Positions 59,434-64,000 of a stretch of DNA of 64,000 nt are shown here, one piece after another (within the stretch, counting starts at the first letter, position 1; every line of letters begins with the position of its first letter). This DNA comes from Chryseobacterium cheonjiense (GTDB lineage: Bacteria > Bacteroidota > Bacteroidia > Flavobacteriales > Weeksellaceae). Location: contig NZ_JABBGF010000001.1 in the NCBI RefSeq assembly GCF_012927265.1, positions 1,548,502 to 1,612,501 on the forward strand, read 5' to 3'. A program made the translations under genes and the position numbers. The notes below the pieces were generated by a model that saw nothing but the letters and a program-made list of their open reading frames with translations, searched no databases and was not told the DNA's origin.

Positions 59434-60186
59434 TTAATTGTTTTTAAATCCAAGAATGAGATTGTTCCGTAAAGCAAAATCAATAAATGTATCAATTACT
59501 TTTTCAGTTTTCCCGGTATCATTCTCATATTTAGAAAAGAGATTTTCAAGATCAAAAATGCTTGTTTCCTCTTCGTTTATTCTGATCAGCATTTCTACTA
59601 ATGCAAAAGATAAATCATTGAATTTAACCTGTTTTGTATAATAATCCCTGTGGATAGATACAAAATACTGTTCTTTATCTTCCTGAGTAATTTGTTTAAT
59701 CTTTTTAATGTGTACAGGGTACTGCAAAGGCAATATTCTGATTTCGGGATTAGGTATCAAAATATCTTTTTTGGATAAACGCGTTGTTTTAAATTTCTCT
59801 ACCGGCAGGTCTTCCATCATAAAAACATCAATTTCCAGCCATTCATATTGCAATAGTTCTTTGAGAAAAGGAAATTCTTTTTTAAAAGGGAAAGGATTTT
59901 TTTCATAAAATTCGCAAAACTCCGAAGGTAGCTTCCAGATTTGTGGTGTTTCGCATTTGTGATTTTCAAAAAAATAAGCAACAGATTTTTTCCACCGTTT
60001 TTTACCGATAAGCTTTCGGGCAATAGGAAAAGCTGTTTTCATGGTATCTTTTATAATATTGTAAACCAATCTCCTGTAATGAAAAGTATGCTCCTGAATA
60101 CTTGTTTCAGGCTGGTCTCTTCCTGTTCTGCAATACAAACCCAAATCTGTCTGTAAAGCAAAAGTTTTATTGGGTATCAGTTGCAT
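59434..60186 (-). CDS. DUF2063 (HvfC/BufC-like) partner of the MNIO enzyme
   Basis: A 250-aa protein. Its N-terminal 100 residues fit the DUF2063 domain (EHTFHYRRLVYNIIKDTMKT followed by AFPIARKLIGKKRWKKSVAYFF). The rest has a mixed alpha/beta character with RILPLQYPVHIKKI, then LSFALVEMLIRINEEETSI. In characterised clusters this protein presents the precursor peptide to the DUF692 enzyme. It overlaps the DUF692 gene by 20 bases, so both are translationally coupled and probably made in equal amounts. Confidence 0.88.
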   Translation of the reverse strand: MQLIPNKTFALQTDLGLYCRTGRDQPETSIQEHTFHYRRLVYNIIKDTMKTAFPIARKLIGKKRWKKSVAYFFENHKCETPQIWKLPSEFCEFYEKNPFPFKKEFPFLKELLQYEWLEIDVFMMEDLPVEKFKTTRLSKKDILIPNPEIRILPLQYPVHIKKIKQITQEDKEQYFVSIHRDYYTKQVKFNDLSFALVEMLIRINEEETSIFDLENLFSKYENDTGKTEKVIDTFIDFALRNNLILGFKNN

Positions 60187-61003
60187 AATTGAGTGGTTTT
60201 AATGCACTTTTTTTAATTCGCTGCAGGTTTTCAATTTCATTCTGAAGTTCTGACAGCTCAGGAATATTAAAATCACGCTCCAGCAATACCGGTACGTCCC
60301 GCTGCAATTGCTGCATGGTAAAATCAAAGAGATCATACACAGGATCAATGATTTCGGCGCCATGGGTGTCAATTATTAACTGTGGGTTTACCTGGTAATG
60401 TCCCGCCATGTGAATATATTTCACCTTATTCAAAGGCATTTTTTGTATAAAATCTTTGGCATCATAATGATGGTTAAAAGCATTTACATACACATTATTT
60501 ACATCCAGTAGCATTTCACAGTCTGCTTTTCTTACAATTTCATTAATAAAATCAGCCTCTGTCATTTCTGCCTCCAAAACAGTGTAATAGCTTCCGTTTT
60601 CAAGAATTAACCGTCTTCCTAATATATCCTGAACCTGCACGATGTTTTCTGTCACACGATCAATGGCATCCTGCGTAAACGGTATAGGCAAAAGATCATA
60701 CAAGTGGGCATTGTCAACCTTTGAAAATGTTAAATGTTCTGAATACAAAACAGCCTGAGTTTCTTCCAGGAATTGTTTTACCTTTTTTACAAATGAAACA
60801 TCAATACCTTCCGGACTACCGATGGATAAAGATAAGCCGTGGCAATACAAAGGGTATTTTTCCAACACCTTATTAAGTTCCTGTTTCCAGTATCCTCCAA
60901 TACCAATCCAGTTTTCGGGAGCAACTTCTACAAACCCGGGTTTTAAAATTTCTCCTGATAAAAATTCTTTGGAAAATTCTTTTCGATAACCGATTCCTAC
61001 CAT
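60167..61003 (-). CDS. DUF692 multinuclear non-heme iron oxygenase (MNIO, HvfB/BufB-like)
   Basis: A 278-aa TIM-barrel iron enzyme that modifies Cys residues of a precursor peptide. Candidate iron ligands and family motifs are present in order: EVAPENWIG, YCHGLSLSIGSPE (His55), YSEHLTF (His90), LILENGSYY (Glu135, Asn136), LLDVNNVYVNAFNHHYD (Asp167), KYIHMAGHYQ, DTHGAEI (Asp212, His214) and LLERDFNIP (Glu242). Enzymes of this family form oxazolone/thioamide or thiooxazole rings from Cys. It is encoded downstream of the Cys-rich precursor, behind an internal terminator, and overlaps the DUF2063 gene. Confidence 0.93.
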   Translation of the reverse strand: MVGIGYRKEFSKEFLSGEILKPGFVEVAPENWIGIGGYWKQELNKVLEKYPLYCHGLSLSIGSPEGIDVSFVKKVKQFLEETQAVLYSEHLTFSKVDNAHLYDLLPIPFTQDAIDRVTENIVQVQDILGRRLILENGSYYTVLEAEMTEADFINEIVRKADCEMLLDVNNVYVNAFNHHYDAKDFIQKMPLNKVKYIHMAGHYQVNPQLIIDTHGAEIIDPVYDLFDFTMQQLQRDVPVLLERDFNIPELSELQNEIENLQRIKKSALKPLNYATDTQ

Positions 61004-61014
61004 ATTAATGAATT

Positions 61015-61050
61015 AAAAAAAACCGGTATCATTGCAGATACCGATTTTTT
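61015..61050 (-). terminator. Terminator inside the RiPP operon, between precursor and enzyme genes
   Basis: CGGTATC (61024-61030) pairs with GATACCG (61037-61043); on the minus strand the stem is followed by eight T. It lies in the 56-base gap between the precursor and the DUF692 gene. Partial read-through would make much more precursor than enzyme. Confidence 0.8.
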
Positions 61051-61059
61051 AATGAAAAA

Positions 61060-61341
61060 TTATTTAGCAGCCTTTTTTTCTGCTTTTGCTTTTGCTTTAG
61101 CTTCTTTTTTCATTTTTTTGTCACCACATTTTCCTTCGCCGCATTTTCCTTCTTTTGTTTTGGCGTCAGCTTTTTTGTCTCCACAAGTAGCCTCTTTGGT
61201 TTTGCTGTCTGCTTTTTTGTTTCCGCAGGCTGCTTCAATACTTGTAGCTGTTGTAGTTTTTACTGTTGCGAAAGTTGTAGTGGTTCCTGTAACCATTGCA
61301 CCTAATGTAAGTACACCTACCAAAATTGATTTGTTTTTCAT
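61060..61341 (-). CDS. Cys-rich exported RiPP precursor (bufferin/HvfA-like)
   Basis: A 93-aa precursor. A Sec-type signal peptide occupies residues 1-25 (LVGVLTLGAMVTG then TTTFA). The mature part has four Cys (39, 53, 67, 72), each followed by Gly, in a repeated pattern (CGNKKADSKTKE, CGDKKADAKTKE, EGKCGEGKCGDKK), and ends in a Lys/Ala-rich tail. Two tandem EGKCG motifs are the hallmark of precursors modified by DUF692 enzymes to bind copper. Presence of a signal peptide on a RiPP precursor is characteristic of this class. The adjacent DUF692 and DUF2063 genes support the call. It may buffer copper in the periplasm. Confidence 0.88.
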   Translation of the reverse strand: MKNKSILVGVLTLGAMVTGTTTTFATVKTTTATSIEAACGNKKADSKTKEATCGDKKADAKTKEGKCGEGKCGDKKMKKEAKAKAKAEKKAAK

Positions 61342-61362
61342 ACTGTATAATTTTATTTAATT

Positions 61363-61385
61363 GAGATTATATTCATAGCAATCTC
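61363..61385. promoter_or_regulatory. Inverted repeat in the promoter region of the precursor gene
   Basis: GAGATT (61363-61368) and AATCTC (61380-61385) are separated by 11 bases, upstream of the precursor start. No TAnnTTTG element is visible here, so the promoter may be read by the neighbouring ECF sigma factor; the repeat could be an operator. Confidence 0.35.
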
Positions 61386-61406
61386 TGTATATTAATACCA
61401 GAATAG

Positions 61407-61440
61407 AAAAAAAATCACCCTGTGAGGAGTGATTTTTTTT
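61407..61440. terminator. Terminator between the sigma factor and the RiPP precursor gene
   Basis: ATCACCCT pairs with AGG-GTGAT (one bulged A) around GTG, with runs of eight A and eight T on the flanks, so it can act on both strands. It implies that the precursor gene has its own promoter in 61342-61406. Confidence 0.75.
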
Positions 61441-61465
61441 AATAATTTATGTAAATTATTGATTT

Positions 61466-62050
61466 TCAATATGAAAAATTACCATTATTTTTTTTAATCA
61501 GAGATTTAATCTGCTCAATACACTTGTATTTTTGATTTTGTGCATTGTGTTTTGTAGTATATCCGTATTCTTTCTGAATTTGAGAAATCGTTTTATTTTT
61601 AAGATATACATCATGAATGAACTTTTGACAGTGCAAACTTATCTGGTCAATATATTCTTCCAGTTTTTCAACCTTCGATATTTCTTCTTCTACGGTATCA
61701 TCAATTTCCAAAAGAAAATCGGTACTCAGAATATAATCTAGAGAGGTACGTTGACCGTCAGTTTTTTTAGTCTTCAATACTAAATTTTTAGTGACTGCAT
61801 AGATGTATGTTTTTATAGATGCGGAAAGGATGAAATTTTCCTGCCTCAACTTTTCTAAAAATACAATCATAACATCCTGAAAGACATCTTTGGCATCATC
61901 CAAACTTCCTTTATGGGAAAGTACCATTTTTTTTACAGTAGGGAAGTAGTATTGATAGAGCTGCATAAAAGCCGAGTTGTTTTCAACCTTTAATTCATCA
62001 ACAAAATTCAAGTAGACATCACTGCCACTTATTTGATTATTTTTTTCCAT
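61466..62050 (-). CDS. ECF-type RNA polymerase sigma factor
   Basis: A 194-aa sigma-70 family factor. Region 2 spans about residues 25-95 (FMQLYQYYFPTVKKMV, DAKDVFQDVMIVFLEKL, SIKTYIYAVTKNLVL). Region 4 spans about 130-185 (LEEYIDQISLHCQKFIHDVYLKNKTISQIQKEYGYTT, given by its ends LEEYIDQ and EYGYTT). There is no region 3 and no anti-sigma gene next to it. It is encoded directly upstream of the RiPP precursor on the same strand but separated by a terminator. By analogy with other clusters it probably drives the RiPP operon in response to metal or stress. That link is inferred from position. Confidence 0.88.
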   Translation of the reverse strand: MEKNNQISGSDVYLNFVDELKVENNSAFMQLYQYYFPTVKKMVLSHKGSLDDAKDVFQDVMIVFLEKLRQENFILSASIKTYIYAVTKNLVLKTKKTDGQRTSLDYILSTDFLLEIDDTVEEEISKVEKLEEYIDQISLHCQKFIHDVYLKNKTISQIQKEYGYTTKHNAQNQKYKCIEQIKSLIKKNNGNFSY

Positions 62051-62136
62051 GTAAGTATTTGTGTTTTTTATGCAGTTGGATTTATTTCACTGAATAATTA
62101 TTTTAAATGAATAGATAATTTTAAATTTTCAACTTT

Positions 62137-63210
62137 TTAATGATATTTCAGTTTCATTTCCGGCTGAATCTTGAGGAGCGTTTCATAGATAAGACTGATA
62201 ACATTTCCTACATCTTCTTTGGAAACCATCTCTACCGTCGTATGCATATAACGTAAAGGCAATGAAATCAAAGCACTCGGAACTCCGCCGTTGGAATGGG
62301 CAAAGGCATCCGTATCGGTACCTGTCATTCTGCTTGCTGCCGCCCTCTGATAAGGAATTTGCTTTGTTTTTGCCGTTTCAATGATCAGTTCACGGATCGT
62401 ATGATGAACGCTTGGTGCAAAAAATACTACCGGGCCCGCACCGCACTTTTGGTCACCCTCCTTTTTCTTTTCAATCATCGGGGTGGTGGTGTCGTGGGTA
62501 ACATCTGTCACAATGGCAATATTAGGCTTTATAGTGTCAGCAATCATATCAGCACCATAAAGGCCTACTTCTTCCTGTACAGAATTGGTAATATATAAAC
62601 CAAAAGGAAGCGTTTTTTTATTTTCCTTTAAAAGTCGCGCCACTTCAGCAATCATAAATCCGCCGATTCTGTTGTCTAAAGCCCTGCATACAAAATAACG
62701 GTCATTCATTTCGAAGAACTCATCTGGATAGGTAATCATACAACCTACATAAATTCCCATTTCTTCCACTTCCTTTTTGGAAGTGGCTCCACAATCGATG
62801 AATATATTTTCAATTTTCGGTGTCGGTTCATTCTGGTTGGTTCTTGTATGAATAGCCGGCCACCCGAAAACTCCTTTTACAATTCCGTTTTCTCCGTGAA
62901 TGTGTACGACTTTGGAAGGAGCAATGGTCTGATCTGAACCTCCGTTACGGATCACATAAATAAGTCCGTCATCGGTAATATAATTTACATACCAGGAAAT
63001 TTCATCAGCATGGGCTTCTATGACTACTTTAAATTCTGCTTCAGGATTGATAATACCGTAACAGGTACCGTAATGATCCACCTCGATTTTATCAACATAC
63101 GGTTTGATATAATCCATCCATACTTTCTGTCCTTCATGCTCATAACCGGTGGGAGAAGAGGTGTTTAAATATTTTTCTAAAAATTTCAGAGATTTCTTAT
63201 CAAATTTCAT
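62137..63210 (-). CDS. M42 family metallopeptidase (glutamyl aminopeptidase-like)
   Basis: A 357-aa zinc aminopeptidase. The start at 63210 (MKFDKKSLKFLEKYLNTSSPTGYE) fits the family N-terminus better than one 22 codons upstream. Metal ligands are in VIEAHADEISW (His, Asp), CRALDNRIGG (Asp), VQEEVGLYGA (the catalytic Glu pair), VTDVTHDTTTP (Asp) and LPLRYMHTTVEMV (His). Members form tetrahedral dodecamers that trim peptides. It is divergent from the DUF4294 gene with a 52-base gap. Confidence 0.93.
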   Translation of the reverse strand: MKFDKKSLKFLEKYLNTSSPTGYEHEGQKVWMDYIKPYVDKIEVDHYGTCYGIINPEAEFKVVIEAHADEISWYVNYITDDGLIYVIRNGGSDQTIAPSKVVHIHGENGIVKGVFGWPAIHTRTNQNEPTPKIENIFIDCGATSKKEVEEMGIYVGCMITYPDEFFEMNDRYFVCRALDNRIGGFMIAEVARLLKENKKTLPFGLYITNSVQEEVGLYGADMIADTIKPNIAIVTDVTHDTTTPMIEKKKEGDQKCGAGPVVFFAPSVHHTIRELIIETAKTKQIPYQRAAASRMTGTDTDAFAHSNGGVPSALISLPLRYMHTTVEMVSKEDVGNVISLIYETLLKIQPEMKLKYH

Positions 63211-63262
63211 AAAAAAGGAATGATTTTTGCGTTTTAATTTTTTTCTAATAGGTGTAAAAATA

Positions 63263-63967
63263 ATGAAATTTAGCAAGATTATTTGTCTTTATCTTTTAAT
63301 TTTTAGCGTGAGTGTTTTTGGACAGAAAGACTCTGTTATTGCAAAGCCGTTAAGCCAATATCCTCAAGAACTTTTAAAGGTAGACGAATTTGGAAATAAA
63401 TATTTTTATGATGAAAGGCAGAAGGCAAAGATTTACGAGATCAATGGCGAAACGGTAGTAGTGATGGATGAGCTTATTTTGCTCAATAAGCCTCGTTTTA
63501 ATAATCAGTTAGACAGAAATTATTATTATTTTCTTAATAAAAAATTATACCGGGTTTATCCTTTATTTTTAACCGCACTGCAGCAGTACAGGGATATTCA
63601 GGGCGAAATGAATAATCTCGACAGTAAAGCAAAAAGAAAATACATCAAAGACCGGCAGAATATCCTTGCCGACCAGTATGAAAAGCAGCTCAGGGATCTT
63701 ACAACAACGGAAGGACAGGTTTTTGCAAAGCTTATGAACAGGGCTACCGGCAAAAACGTCTATGAAATTATAAAAGAACTGAGAGGAGGATGGAGCGCAT
63801 TCTGGTGGAATGTAAAAGGTAAAATGGCAGATATCGACCTTAAAGATAAATATGATCCCCACGCCAACAGAACCGATGAGTATCTCGAATCACTGCTTCA
63901 ATCGAACTGGAATTCGGGCTATTTGCAGCCTTATCCCGGAGCAGCCAATTTTAAAGTCTACAAATAA
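63263..63967 (+). CDS. DUF4294 domain-containing secreted protein
   Basis: A 234-aa protein. The ATG at 63263 is chosen over a TTG at 63227 because it places a signal peptide (YLLIFSVSVFGQ) at the start. The mature region carries the DUF4294 features: VVVMDELILLNKPRFNNQLD, YYYFLNKKLYRVYPLFLTAL, KQLRDLTTTEGQVFAKLMNRATG and ELRGGWSAFWWNVKGKMADIDLK. This family is almost confined to Bacteroidota and its role is unknown. The last 33 bases of the window follow without further features. Confidence 0.88.
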   Translation: MKFSKIICLYLLIFSVSVFGQKDSVIAKPLSQYPQELLKVDEFGNKYFYDERQKAKIYEINGETVVVMDELILLNKPRFNNQLDRNYYYFLNKKLYRVYPLFLTALQQYRDIQGEMNNLDSKAKRKYIKDRQNILADQYEKQLRDLTTTEGQVFAKLMNRATGKNVYEIIKELRGGWSAFWWNVKGKMADIDLKDKYDPHANRTDEYLESLLQSNWNSGYLQPYPGAANFKVYK

Positions 63968-64000
63968 TAATCAATATAAAAAATTCCTGTAAAAAAAGAT

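Noticed and set aside
1..64000. tRNA, rRNA, insertion sequences or integrative elements
   Set aside because: No cloverleaf-like sequence, transposase, integrase or terminal repeat was noticed on either strand; absence by eye is not proof.

Overview
The window is low-GC, densely packed chromosomal DNA of a Bacteroidota bacterium, most likely a Chryseobacterium-type member of the Weeksellaceae/Flavobacteriia. The evidence is a SusC/SusD-type glycan locus, type IX secretion (T9SS) sorting domains, many promoters with the Bacteroidota -7 element TAnnTTTG, almost no Shine-Dalgarno sites, and typical flavobacterial housekeeping proteins (FabI, GpmI, DnaX, RsgA, DUF4294). No tRNA, rRNA, CRISPR array, transposase or phage gene was seen.

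Layout. 1-8.7 kb: a polysaccharide utilization locus (SusC tail, SusD, a surface glycan-binding lipoprotein, GH30, GH3, GH16, GH30) that should degrade a beta-1,3/beta-1,6-glucan such as laminarin or fungal wall glucan. 8.8-13.2 kb: a lipoprotein, fabI, a small stress-type helical protein and a nucleoside phosphorylase. 13.4-19.5 kb: a diheme cytochrome c peroxidase with a long N-terminal domain, a 160-bp tandem repeat, a T9SS-exported PhoX-like protein, a leucine-rich repeat protein and a SUI1-type initiation factor. 19.6-26.3 kb: gpmI, an acyl-ACP desaturase, a HAD protein, map with a methyltransferase, a T9SS protein, an SMR exporter and a Crp/Fnr regulator. 26.4-28.4 kb: a small lipoprotein and two tandem cyanophycinase-family genes, the first of which has lost its catalytic Ser and His. 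28.7-36 kb: one collinear signalling operon (REC-PAS-kinase, a 1205-aa CHASE3-HAMP-GAF hybrid kinase with three receivers, REC, CheR, CheB, REC) with no chemotaxis genes. 36-46 kb: an outer-membrane barrel, a second diheme peroxidase, an Lrp/AsnC regulator with paired operator-like sites, a second Crp/Fnr protein, a YciE-like ferritin-fold protein with a histone-like tail, a cytoplasmic alpha-amylase and a HAD phosphatase. 46-52.8 kb: a Na+/H+ antiporter, a DUF1349 protein, LuxR- and TetR-type regulators and an alpha-oxoamine synthase resembling serine palmitoyltransferase.

52.9-58.9 kb: dnaX, whose tau-specific part lies in the -1 frame behind a run of eleven A; a DAHP synthase-chorismate mutase gene preceded by a long leader that encodes a 31-codon peptide with 12 aromatic residues (a candidate attenuator); rsgA, ndk and rpe. 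59-62 kb: a minus-strand metal-buffer RiPP cluster of the bufferin/Hvf type (ECF sigma factor, exported Cys-rich precursor with EGKCG motifs, DUF692 MNIO enzyme, DUF2063 partner, DoxX). The window ends with an M42 aminopeptidase and a divergent DUF4294 protein.

The observations most worth follow-up are the RiPP cluster and its internal terminator, the aromatic leader peptide, the dnaX slippery run, the inactive/active cyanophycinase pair, and two short minus-strand transcription units that each pair a sigma54-like promoter with a terminator.
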